Positions 11,239 to 23,500 of a stretch of 64,000 nucleotides of DNA are shown in pieces. Below the pieces are notes generated by a model. That model ran no database searches. It was not told the DNA's origin and was given only the letters and a program-made list of their open reading frames with translations. The stretch is from Plasmodium coatneyi (Eukaryota > Apicomplexa > Aconoidasida > Haemosporida > Plasmodiidae): the NCBI RefSeq assembly GCF_001680005.1, contig NC_033564.1, positions 2,418,001 to 2,482,000 of the forward strand. The letters are read 5' to 3'. The position numbers and the translations under genes are program-made. Position 1 is the stretch's first letter. Every line of letters starts with the position of its first letter.

Positions 11239-12185
11239 TTACGCAGTTCCTTCGTACTCTTGAGTCTTCACTTTCAAAATGGTGGACCATTTTTTCTCAG
11301 TTTTATCTATACAATTTTTCCACATGTTGAGAAATTTCCTTAAGGATGAAAGGAAAGGAACGGTTGCTACTGTATCGGCGTGCATATTAATACGATAAAT
11401 TTCATTATAATAATCGTCTACTTCTTTAAAATCTTTCGATATTTCTTCTTGGAATTCATTCCACAATTTCATTTTCTCTTCCTGTGACAATCCATATTCC
11501 GAGGCTAATTCATGCAGTTCACTCAATAAATTATCCATTACAATTTGGTAGTCCGATATTTGAATTTTTATACATTCAACAAGTAGAAACTCGACTTTAT
11601 CTTTCGGCACAACGAGCACATGATCCTTCAATATGGATGCTATATCTATTCTTCCTTCATAATCCATCAGGTCTTCTTCATCGTATTGTTCTTCTTGCTC
11701 GCATTTTTCCTCTTGTCCATCTTCTAGTTTTTCCAATTCTTCTATTCCTCTTACTTCATCCTCTTTTTCCGATTCGATATTTTCTCCTTGACCAAAAGCA
11801 CCACCATTGATATATTCATCACCTAATTCAAAGATGTACTCATTATCATGAGGGTGAAGATTTAGCTCACTTGGATCAGCATACACACTTGAAGGAGCTG
11901 TAAATTGAGACAGCTGTCTTGGGGATGCTCTTACATCTAGTTGTGATGACAGGAGTTTTCCATTTTGCTCGATACCACTATTCTGGAAGAAGGATTATTA
12001 ACGAATTAGAAAAAAATATATATAATTTTAAGGAGTGCAATTTTTTTCAGCAAAAACGTGTTTTTTTCTTGTTTCTTTGGCATAAACATAATTCCATTTT
12101 ATCTTCTTACCAGCAGCACAAAATTCATCATACTGAAAAAAGAGAATACAACCCTGGGTGAGCTCAATATTTTGAATTTTTTCAT
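11239..12185 (-). CDS. PHIST-domain exported protein (two exons, PEXEL)
   Basis: Exon 1 is 12111-12185 on the minus strand: 25 residues starting MKKFKILSSP with a hydrophobic stretch, then donor GTAAGA. Exon 2 is 11239-11982, starting after acceptor TTCCAG, phase 0 on both sides. The product is about 272 residues. Residues 47-51 read RQLSQ, a canonical PEXEL (RxLxE/Q/D) about 22 residues after the signal segment, as expected for export into the red cell. An acidic linker follows, with about 30 Glu/Asp (EEKCEQEEQYDEEDLMDYEG). Residues about 145-262 look like a PHIST helical domain (YGLSQEEKMKLWNEFQEEI, SSLRKFLNMWKNCIDKTEKKW). PHIST proteins remodel the host red cell, often binding cytoskeletal or surface antigens. 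The precise partner is unknown. The gene appears intact. Confidence 0.85.
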
Positions 12186-12566
12186 CTCGAAAAATTGAGA
12201 ACGTTACTTGTGAGAATACAATTGAGGCAATTACTAATTTTCAAAATTTTTTTACAGAAGTAATATCAGTTTGGTATATTTCCAGAGGAAAAATTTTATA
12301 GCATTAAACGGTTTTATAGAAAAAAATTCTGCTCTTACGGAATGTTACGTGAAGAAATGCTTCTGTGCCCGGGATTGGGGTTGAAATTTAAAATGAAGGA
12401 ATTAGAAAAATTAGATAAATCAGAAAAATAAAATAACACATGAGAAAAAGGCATACAATGAATAAATATGAACCTACAGAAACTCCCTTTTTAACAAATT
12501 ATTAACGAACAAAATTTGTGTTATGTCCTCATAAGGTGAATATAATTCAATAGGTTAAGTCAGTAA

Positions 12567-12681
12567 GCTAGCTAACGCAACCGCAACAGCTAGCGAAATA
12601 AACCCCAACAGCTAGCGAAATCAATCGCAAAAGCTAGCTAAATCAATCGCAACAGCTAGCTAAACAATCGCAACAGCTAGC
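12567..12681. repeat. Six phased GCTAGC palindromes upstream of the PHIST gene
   Basis: AGCTAGC occurs at 12567, 12588, 12610, 12632, 12654 and 12675, i.e. spacings of 21, 22, 22, 22 and 21 bp. The intervening sequence is degenerate CAATCGCAAC. It lies about 380-500 bp upstream of the PHIST start codon, so it could be a promoter element. It could also be a neutral minisatellite. Confidence 0.85.
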
Positions 12682-15640
12682 TAATGCAACCGCAACCTTC
12701 GCATAAAAATCCAGTGATTTTTATATATGCACGCTTTATTCTGCATTTATTGCACTTTAACATGTATGAACTGACAAAATATAAGTAGAATACACACAAC
12801 CCTATTTGCATACCATAATCTTTAAAGAAGAATTGGAAGATACAACAGAATAATACCTTCAGGAAAAGCAAATGCGATTAATGGCAAATGGATATTTATT
12901 TATGGTTTTTTTTTAAAAAGTAGTAAATCGCTTATACACCGAGCGCAAGGCTACCGCATTATAGTTCTTTGCGGAAGGTCGAAAAAGGCCTGCAGGACAG
13001 GCAAAATGGTAATTTTTTATTGTGCTTAGCTTTATGACGAATACGATGTCATATCTCATAAAAATGGAAAGAATATTATAAATTCCATCACGTCATCAAC
13101 TCTTATATATGCGCAATTGAACTGATTAATTTTTCCATTACGTCGGAACTCAAAAAAAAAAAAAATGAAAAGTGTTTATATTCTCTTAATGTTTGCCTCT
13201 TCCCATTTGGTTATGCATAAGAGCCGGTGTTTTTTTTTATTATTTTATATGACACCTTATACGAAAGAGACGTTGTTCAATATTCACCCAATAAAAGGAG
13301 AGTAGGTTTAAAATGCAACTTCCCTGTTTATCACGTGAAGGGAATGCGTATATATACAAGTATATAGCGCATATGTGCCATCTGTTCCCTGCCCGGCCCA
13401 TATCGTCCGTATAATCGCTATATGCAGGCATGTACAAACCCGGATATACGTATTAAAAAGAAGTATAAGTCCTTGCCGCGTGTAGTATAAACTTAAGGTC
13501 CATTTGTAAAAGCCGAAAGACACATTAATGCACAGTTGTATGCACGCATATATACGTAATACAGCTCCCATTTATGTTATTGCTCACTTTTAAAAATATT
13601 TGTTATCCCTTTGAAGTGTTGTACGGGTCATTCGGTCGAAAAAAACATTTTTTTAATGAACCGTACTACAGCTGGATAGCACTTGTTCGGGGAAAAAAAA
13701 AATAAAGTACAACAGGATGATCGGGCAAATGTGCCCAGAAGAGAGAGGAGGAAAAATGGTATGACATATGCTTAAAATATGCACAGAAAAATAAAATATA
13801 ATGTTATAATTAAGCTGTACGGTCAAAAAAAAAAAAAAAAAAAAAATACACTTAAATGGACCCTTACAGTTAAACGTAACCCTTACATTTAAAAAAAAAA
13901 ATTAAGTTTATGCTTACGCGTAAGCACAGAACTAATCTGCATGCGCGGAACCAAACCGCAAAGTTGAACATAGGGAATTCAAAAATACACCTCAAGGAAC
14001 ATAAAACCAAATCCATTGCAATTGTTATGTTTTCAGCGTAGTAAATATTTTGTGAGCTTTTTAAATAAAATTCCTTGAGAAGTGAAAATTACGCTGATGA
14101 AAAAGGCGCCTTTTAAAGTAACCCTTTATAAGCTTTTAACGTATATATATATATTTTTTTAACTCCACAAGGGATTGCTGTTATTTGAGTATGTATATAT
14201 GTATACATACGATAAAGCATATTTTTCGCGTAACATTCTCCATATTATTTCATATGTCACTTTACATAAAATGTTTAAAAAAAAAAGCACTCAGCAAAAT
14301 GGGAGTTGATACATATAAAAAAAATATATGTAACCGTTTTGTTTGCGTGGATTTTCGTGGATTTTTCCGAATTTTCTCGCGTTTTCTCGTGCACCAGATT
14401 TGTACACCATCTCAAAGGAAACATTCATAAAAGGCATAAGTTCCTTATATTTCTTACCTTTATAGGGATGATTTTTAGTATGTTCGTAATATATATTTTA
14501 AAACGGAAGCAGGCAATACGAAAAAGCATGACCTTGTAAATTTTCAAATTTGCACCACTTCTTGTGCGCACTTCGCATTCAAATCATGTGAGGAACGCTC
14601 ATAAGATATAATTTTTGCAGTATCCTTCTTTTGGACGTATTCTCTTCTGCATACACTCACGTAATTTCTTTGTATGCATGTACTTTTTTAAAGGGAATAC
14701 ACGTAGGTTTAGCTTGCCATGACGAGGGAGCTAGGTACCAGGTGCCGTTACACATAAGGGGTGTGTTTATTCTTTTTCTTATTTCCACTTTGTGCACGTA
14801 TGGTTCTTCGTGCGAGGGAGCATAGCGGTGCCACCATAAGTTTAAAACGCCCCCAACTCGCAAAAATGCGGAAAAACCTCTTATAATGAAAAAAGTGTTT
14901 TGGAAAATTAGTGTGTTTAGAGAATGCCTATATAGTCAAAGAACCCATTAAAAAGCAAAGCAGAAAGAGCTGCATTCAGAAAATCATGTATTATTGGAAC
15001 AGGTGTGTTGCAAAGGAATATAATTGTTTGTGCTAGTGAGCCTTTTTGAGATCATATTGGAATATGCGGAAATGAATGAGGATGGTGATATAGGCATGCA
15101 ATTTTTATTTAATTCTTTGATCGGTCGGCTAGCCTGATATGTGCACAGTTTTGTAAAATGCTTAAAAATAAAAACAATTTTTGTTAAAAATTTCGCGTTT
15201 TTTTGCGTAATTTCATTTTAAAAAAGGTAAAAATATATTGTTTTTTTTTATTTTAAAACATTTATTTGTTCGCTTTTACGAAAATTTTTTTTCACAAAAG
15301 AGCACAAAAAAAGTTTTTCCCTAGTATAAGTACAACCATGCAAGGTTTTCACTTGTTTGTGTATACTTAAGTGTTAAGTATGTTTACGCGTGTTTTCTGC
15401 GTTTAAGATTACATGTTTTTGTTCGAAAGCAAATTTTTGTTTAAGGAAAATTCATGTAATTTTTGCGAAGTTAGCATATGTATACTTACGAAAGTACTGC
15501 TTACGGCAAAACTTCTCTCTCTCAAAACATGACTTACAGTCGTGTAAATTTGTTTTCATTTTTCATATGACATATATATTTGTAAATCACATACATGCTC
15601 ATCTCATACACTGCTTATAACGCATTTCCTCTTTGGAGCT
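12682..15640. other. Intergenic, no gene seen
   Basis: About 3 kb of AT-rich sequence between the PHIST gene (-) and the 218-bp satellite. It holds poly-A runs (for example near 13827-13847) and scattered short open frames on both strands. None has a signal exon, splice logic or recognised motif. It should include the PHIST promoter. Confidence 0.5.
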
Positions 15641-15644
15641 CACA

Positions 15645-17125
15645 CGCATTCATTTGAAAAAGTATATTTGTATTGCATAGCCCTACATAATACGCTGCAA
15701 CGTATTTATGTTGGTTTATGCTTACATAGTATATACTTGTTTCTACAAGCACACCTTATTGTTTGCACCCTTTTATTCGTAAACACACTACTATTACACC
15801 TCCACATAAGATACGCTCTAACGTATTCTTTGTTTGACATGTTTGTTTTCTTATAATTCATACCCATTCATTTGCAAAAGTATACTTGTATTGTATAGCC
15901 TTACATAATACGCTCTAACGTATTTATGTTGGTTTATGCTTACATAGTATATACTTGTTTCTACAAGCACACCTTATTGGTTGCACCCTTTTATTCGTAA
16001 ACACACCACTATTACACCTCCACATAAGATACGCTCTAACGTATTCTTTGTTTGACATGTTTGTTTTCTTATAATTCACACCCATTCATTTGCAAAAGTA
16101 TACTTGTATTATATAGCCTTACATAATACGCTCTAACGTATTTATGTTGGTTTATGCTTACATAGTATATACTTGTTTCTACAAGCACCCCTTATTGGTT
16201 GCACCCTTTTATTCGTAAACACACCACTATTACACCTCCACATAAGATACGCTCTAACGTATTCTTTGTTTGACATGTTTGTTTTCTTATAATTCATACC
16301 CATTCATTTGCAAAAGTATACTTGTATTGTATAGCCTTACATAATACGCTCTAACGTATTTTTGTTGGTTTATGCTTACATAGTATTTACTTGTTTCTAC
16401 AAGCACACCTTATTGTTTGCACTTTTTTATTCGTAAACACACCACTATTACACCTCCACATAAGATACGCTCTAACGTATTCTTTGTTTGACATGTTTGT
16501 TTTCTTATAATTCATACCCATTCATTTGCAAAAGTATACTTGTATTGTATAGCCTTACATAATACGCTCTAACGTATTTATGTTGGTTTATGCTTACATA
16601 GTATTTACTTGTTTCTACAAGCACACCTTATTGGTTGCACCCTTTTATTCGTAAACACACCACTATTACACCTCCACATAAGATACGCTCTAACGTATTC
16701 TTTGTTTGACATGTTTGTTTTCTTATAATTCATACCCATTCATTTGCAAAAGTATACTTGTATTGTATAGCCTTACATAATACGCTCTAACGTATTTATG
16801 TTGGTTTATGCTTACATAGTATTTACTTGTTTCTACAAGCACATCTTATTGGTTGCACCCTTTTATTCGTAAACACACCACTATTACACCTCCACATAAG
16901 ATACGCTCTAACGTATTCTTTGTTTGACATGTTTGTTTTCTTATAATTCATACCCATTCATTTGCAAAAGTATACTTGTATTGTATAGCCTTACATAATA
17001 CGCTCTAACGTATTTATGTTGGTTTATGCTTACATAGTATTTACTTGTTTCTACAAGCACACCTTATTGTTTGCACACTTTTATTTGTAAACATACCACT
17101 ATTACACCTCCACATAAGATACACT
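15645..17125. repeat. 218-bp satellite, about 7 tandem copies
   Basis: The landmark ATACGCTCTAACGTATTC recurs at about 15811, 16029, 16247, 16465, 16683 and 16901, with a decayed copy at 17119. That is an exact 218-bp period. Copies are nearly identical, with a diverged first and last copy. Each unit holds two short inverted repeats of the form AATACG-CTCTAA-CGTATT or ATACG-CTCTAA-CGTAT. The period is not a multiple of three and no frame is open through it, so it is non-coding. It ends about 380 bp before the giant gene. Confidence 0.95.
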
Positions 17126-17502
17126 CCTAACGTGTCCTGTAGGTATTATTTTTTTCATTTTTCTTTCCTTCGCACCCTTCATCTTTTTTCATTTGTTTCT
17201 TGTACACATTTTTTCTAGTACATTTTCCCTCTTGTACTTGTATTTTCCCCCTTTTTTCATTGGCATTTTCCCTATCACTTTTACTTTATGCCTTTGCACT
17301 GTTATATTTAGCTTTTACATTTGCCCTCTTGGCACTTGTTAATTTCCAGAGAAAATATTCACATTTATTCACTGTTTGCATTTATTTCTTACGTGTATTC
17401 ACACGCCTACATATATATAGAAGCCACTTATTCTTAAGAGGTAGTATTCTTTTCTTAATATCCAAATATTCTATTACGTGTAGCCATTGGTGGTAAGAGA
17501 AA
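17126..17502. other. Pyrimidine-rich leader of the giant gene
   Basis: C/T-rich stretch (CTTTTTTCATTGGCATTTTCC and similar) leading to ATG 17503-17505. The open frame 17200-17496 is hydrophobic because of this composition. Its possible donor GTAAGA at 17492 would be out of phase with the next exon, so I treat the stretch as 5' UTR or promoter. Confidence 0.45.
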
Positions 17503-20500
17503 ATGGGGCACAAGAGGAACCAGCAATATAGGAGACCCAAAAAGGGCAAAAAAAAAAACAAGAAGGTACGTAATGCTCATCATATTTCTAGGCATATGTA
17601 TAGGAATATTTTTGTTTGCATTTCACCTTGCATGCGTGAAGTCTAAATTTCACGAGATTCAAGTGTTTGTCTCGAGGAGATGTTTTTTGGGAGACCTCTT
17701 AATATCTTCCCTGTGGCAATCACTTGGACGCGTAAAATTAGATCGATCGTTTGTAAGTTGCGTAAATTGGCGCGCAGAATTTCGTGCGAAAAACAACGTA
17801 TGGTTTGCGCACCTCGAACGTTGGGTGTTAGTAATAATTTGTGTGAAGGCTGTGTAACTCACATATTATGTATTTTTCTTCTTCATTTTTTCTTAACTTT
17901 TGTAAGCTGGGGAAAATAAAAATATGTTTTTCTCTTTCATCAATCCGCAGAATACCAAGAATTCTAGGAAGAAGAAGCAGAAATATCAAAAAAAGAATAT
18001 TGTTCAAGAATTCGTCCAAAAAGTTACCCCAGTAGTTATTCCAGTAGTTATTTCAGAAGCTATTCCAGAAGCTATTCCAGAAGCTATTTCAGAAGCTATT
18101 TCAGAAGCTATTTCAGAAGCTATTCCAGTAGTTATTTCAGAACCTATTTCAGAACCTATTTCAGAAGCTATTCCAGAAGCTATTCCAGAAGCTATTCCAG
18201 AAGCTATTTCAGAAGCTATTCCAGAAGCTATTTCAGAAGCTATTCCAGAACCTATTTCAGAACCTATTTCAGAACCTATTCCAGAAGCTATTTCAGAACC
18301 TATTTCAGAACCTATTTCAGAACCTATTTCAGAACCTATTTCAGAACCTATTTCAGAACCTATTTCAGAACCTATTTCAGAACCTATTCCAGAACCTATT
18401 TCAGAACCTATTCCAGAACCTATTTCAGAACCTATTTCAGAACCTATTTCAGAAGCTATTCCAGAACCTATTTCAGAACCTATTTCAGAACCTATTTCAG
18501 AACCTATTCCAGTAGTTATTTCAGAAGTTGTCCCATATGTTGTCCCAGAAATCGTCCAAAAAGTCACCCCAGATGTTGTCCCAGAAATCGCTATAGAGAA
18601 CAATTGCGAGTGTGAAAGAACAGATGTAGAGAGAGCTGCCAGAGTAGATGATGCGCCAGGAGATCAACTGGACGCAGATCTAAAAGCTGCAAGTGAGTCG
18701 GTTGCTGTTGAAAAAGATCAAGAGAATGTCCTCAGTGTTGTTGAGCCACCTGTTCCTACAGTTTATTCCATTCCCTCAGTGGTGGAGAGTTCAGAAGAAG
18801 AGTTGGAAAGTGTGGTAGTTACGAATTTGAGTAGTCCTCGAAATAGAGAAGAAAACGAAATCGAGAAAGAAATCGATTTATTGGAAAACTGCGTCGAGGG
18901 ATCTATTGAACAGGGCTTGGAAGTGATGCCCAATGCTGAAAGAGAAGATTTTGTGCAAATGGTAAAATGCATGAAAAATAGAATTCAGGGAAAATTGATG
19001 CATTTTATGACGCTGTTTAAGGAGAGTTGGGCAAGAAATGCAAAAAGCGTATTAGATTTGTCCAAGTTTATTTCATATGACCAAGTGGAATGTGTGCAAG
19101 ATCTGATGAGTTGTATAGAACATACTTTGGAGCACATTAGTCAGCAGTTTGAACCTGCTTCGCCTGCTTCAGGGGAACGCCTTGAGTTGCTGCCAAAAGG
19201 CACCACTGAATGCACGGTTGATAGTAAAGAACTGTTGGCCAGGGATGTGGAAGAGTACGATTTGAAAGGTGTTAGAGCGCTTTTCAAAGAGTCTGTGGAA
19301 GCCACAAAGGACTTGGCGAATTTGTTGTTGAAGGACTATGCAGTGTGCGATTTGAAAGGTGTTAGAGCGCTTTTCAAAGAGTCTGCAGAATCCAAAAAGA
19401 ACTTGACGAATGTGTTGTTGAAGGACTATGCAGTGTGCGATTTGAAAGGTGTTAGAGCGCTTTTCAGAGAGGCTGCAGAATCCACAAAGGACTTGACGAA
19501 TGTGTTGTTAAAGGACTATGCAGTGTGCGATTTGAAAGGTGTTAGAGCGCTTTTCAAAGAGTCTGCGGAATCCACAAAGGACTTTGCGAATGTGTTGTCG
19601 AAAGACTATGCAGTGTATGATTTGAAAGGTGTTAGAGCGCTTTTCAAAGAGTCTGCAGAATCCAAAAAGGACTTGACGAATGTGTTGTTAAAGGACTATG
19701 CAGTGTACGATTTGAAGGGTGTTAGAGCGCTTTTCAGAGAGGCTGCAGAATCCACAAAGGAATTGACGAATGTGTTGTTAAAGGACTATGCAGTGTGCGA
19801 TTTGAAAGGTGTTAGAGCGCTTTTCAAAGAGCCTGCGGAATCCACAAAGGACTTTGCGAATGTGTTGTCGAAGGACTATGCAGAATGCGATTTGAAAAGT
19901 GTTAGAGCGCTTTTCAGAGAGGCTGCAGAGTTGTTGGAGGTTGTAAATGAGGAACCCCGTAGTGTTCTTTATTTACCTCATTCAAAGGGATTTTCTACTT
20001 GTTTCTGGAAAACACGGTACTGCGAGGTGAGAAACATCTGCCAAACATCGTACTATGGTGTTTTTCAGTACATTCATGGTAGAAAGTACGACATGCACAG
20101 GTCGCTTTGTAATGTAAAGATGGAATATAATTTTGATAGAGGACTAGTTAAGAGGACGAAGGCTGTTTACACGATCACAGTGAGGAGGGGCAAAGAGAAA
20201 ATAACGAAGAGAGCAAGTGCAGAAGTAATGAAAGGGCCATATTTTTCCAGGGAAAAGAGCATGGTAATAGAGGACTGTGGTGCTGATTGCGGAATTGTGA
20301 GTAAGATCCAAAGTGAAAGCGGAAATGGAAGTGGAAACGGAAGTGGATGCAGAAGCGGAAACATGCGTGGATGTGACTACGTGCAGGGAAGCGGAAGCGT
20401 TTGTGGAAGCAGGAATGCACGTGGAAGCGGAAATGTGTACCGAAGCGGATGCAGAAATGGAAGTGGAAACGGACGTGGAAGTGGAAGCGGAGGTGGAGAC

Positions 20501-23500
20501 AAACGAGGAAACAATAACCAAGGAGATGGTCCTTCGGGTGGAGAAAATTCCTCTTCGGATGATCAAGGTCATGCAGATGATGAGCAATCATCAAGTGAAG
20601 ATGACCAATCAGATGAAGAAAAGGAAAAATGGAAAAGGAAGGGTGGTCAGAAGAATGGTGAAAGGAAAGTAGAGAAAAAGATGAGCAGAGGTCGCTCTGG
20701 TTTTGTGCTGCCCTGGAGCTCTTCCGGAAAAGCTGGTGAGGAAAGCTTAAAAAGAGAGGACGATACGGGTAACAGTCAGTATAGGATGCCTTGGGAAAGA
20801 TGTGCCGAGAAGAAAGATGTTGTTATGCCCTCCAAAGGTGAAGAGACCTATGTGCGCAACAGTTTTAGAGGAAATAGGCGGGACAGGGGTGTAAAGCGAG
20901 AAGAAGAGAGTCTAAAAAGGGAGGACGACTTTAAAAGGGAAGATTGCCAGGATGCCACTGGTGATGTTGCACCGTGGTACGCGAGTATTGAGAGTGAGCG
21001 TAGTGGTTCAAAAGGGAGCCACGAAAAAAGAAGTAGCTCATTGTTGATACTAGCGCGTAGGATCCAAAAGAATAACGGTACAGGTGAATCGAATGAGGGA
21101 AATGGGACAGGTAGTTTGTTTGACGGTGTTGATTTAGGCAATCTTGCAGTTGCAGCTGCACAGAGTGTCGGAAATCAGCTGGGTCAGAGGGGTGCAGCAA
21201 TTAATGACGCACAGCCTGGTAACAGCGGTAGTGGAAGCAGTGATGATGGGAATTCCGATGTAAGCACTCATATTGATGAGGAAAGTAATGACAGCGAAAG
21301 GATCCCGGAACCAGATAATGAACACAATGGTGAGACACAACACACAGATGCTAGTGAAAAGGGAGAAACAACTATAACCCCTGATGAAAGTGACTTAGAG
21401 AAAGAGACTGTGCATATGAAGAAAGTGCTGATAGGGAATTATAGAGAAAGAAATGCATATGTTATGAACCGAATGCGTGACACATCAGAATATATGCTCC
21501 CAAAAGTAAATGAAATGCCTGAGGACAGAAAGCTTAACAAGATTAGAAACATGTATAACCGTCGTCCAAATGTAGCAGGTAGAAGAAAGTATAGAAAGTA
21601 TGCAGACAAAGAAGGGGGCAAGAATTGGAAAGAAATTTCACGTGTTCTAAAATATGCAGAAGGTATTGTATCGGAATTTATTTCATGCTTCAAGAAAAAC
21701 AATAAATTCAGCCGTGAGTACTCGACGAAATATTATTATGGAAAGAGAATTCAAAGTGTATTCCCAAAGTATCGCTTCTCTGAGTGTAAGAAGGTGTTTA
21801 CATATTTTGAAAGGATGACAACGAATCCCATTATTGAAAAGGAAAGAGACGATTATCTAGAAAGCGCATTCGAAATGTTCCAGTTGGACAGCAACGACGA
21901 TTCATATATTGAAATTATAGAGTGGTGCAGAGAAGCTATTTTAGAGGTTATGAGGTCCATAAGAGAAAATATAAGAGATATAGGATCTGCTGATATGAAA
22001 AACAAAATTAGAGAGTATAGAGAGCGTTACCGAACAAGCACTGAGGAGGCAGATGGTATATATGCTGAAGATCATCCGTACATTATAGCTTTGAAAAAAA
22101 TCGATGATTGTTTCAGCGAACTTCAAGATAGAATGTTGAAAGCGCATAAGTTTGTGAATTTTTACGATTATAAAATGGACAGAATTGTTAGGACCTACAC
22201 ATCTCAGTTGAGCTACAGTTACAGATTTGTACATTATTGGCTTCATATATTGACAAGATTATTTACTGATGTGCCTCAAGTGTGGAATTTGCCAGGAGAA
22301 TTTCCTTCCCACGTGTTTGAAAGTTGTCAAGAAAAGAAGAAAGTGGTAGTGGTGCGATTGAAGTTAGTACAAATGATGAAGAAATTTAAGAGATGTGTTG
22401 AAGACGGGAGCTACAAGCCTCATACCTACAAAGAGATGGAGACAGTTCGTGACGCATACAATATTTATAAGTACACCAAAATATTTTATGATCAGTTATG
22501 TGAAGGGCTTAGAATTCTTTCCGGGCGTGAGATTCATGGGGTGCAGGACGTATATAATGAAATTTGCGCACCGGGATTTAACTTAGAGCCTTCAAATAGC
22601 ATTGTGCATTCTGCAAACCGCATTATTCGACGTATTGGGTCGACGAACCCGTCCGAGTGGCCAACTGATGACCAGGCGCTAAATCTGCTTGGAGAAGCCG
22701 ACGAAGAGAATGACAACACTGCAGCAAATGGAAATTTAGAAAGGGACAACGCAGCAGACGACGAAGAAGAAAGGGACAGCCCAGTAGATGAGGAAGCACA
22801 GAACAATGCTGACAACGGCAGTCGTTACGATGGGAATACGAGTGACTCCTCATATATTTGCTATGGGAATAGACTAGATACGATAGAAGATTCCACGAAC
22901 TACTACAATGGTATGTTATATGGATCCACGGAAATTGAAGATAGCAACGATTATGGGGCTGTTCCATGCTTAATGGATATTCCGAGACAAATAGGCACAG
23001 AAGAACTATCTCCAACAGTAGAAAATGTAACACACGACAGTTCCAGAATTGTTGTAGGGGAAGTTATAAATGATGAAAATGGTAATGATGTTGAGGTGGC
23101 TTTAGAGAATGTCCAGGAAAATTTAGAGATCGTCACAGTCGTACCGATGGAGGCTCCTTCAAGTAACATAGAATTTTTAGACCTCGTACTGGTAGATACT
23201 GCTGAGAATAACTCGACACTTTTGGCTCAAGAACCGGTGGCATCTACTCAAAATGGATTCATTTCTGCGCACCAAGAATCAGTGGCTCCTGTTCAAACCC
23301 GGGGGGGTTTTGTGCAAGCTGCTGTGGGTGCTATTCATAACAGTTCCAACTTGCGTTCAGAAGAACAAGTGGAATCTACTCAAAATGGATTCATTTTTTC
23401 ACCTCGAGAGCCAGTGGCATCTACTCAAAATGGATTCATTCTTCCAGCCCAAGAATCGGCTGCACCTACTAAGAATGGATTCATTTTTTCACCTCGAGAG

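Noticed and set aside
12677..12871. Candidate signal exon for the PHIST gene
   Set aside because: The exon at 12111-12185 gives a cleaner start, donor and phase-0 join that places the PEXEL at the expected distance.
15645..17125. CRISPR-like array (regular 218-bp repeats)
   Set aside because: The whole unit is repeated, with no unique spacers. This is a eukaryotic satellite in a Plasmodium genome.
17200..17496. 98-residue hydrophobic frame just before the giant gene, tested as a signal exon
   Set aside because: Its only donor (GTAAGA at 17492) is out of phase with the exon at 17951. Hydrophobicity follows from pyrimidine-rich DNA.
18004..18603. Minus-strand frame of SEIG/SGIA repeats
   Set aside because: Reverse reading of the EPIS repeat within the giant gene.
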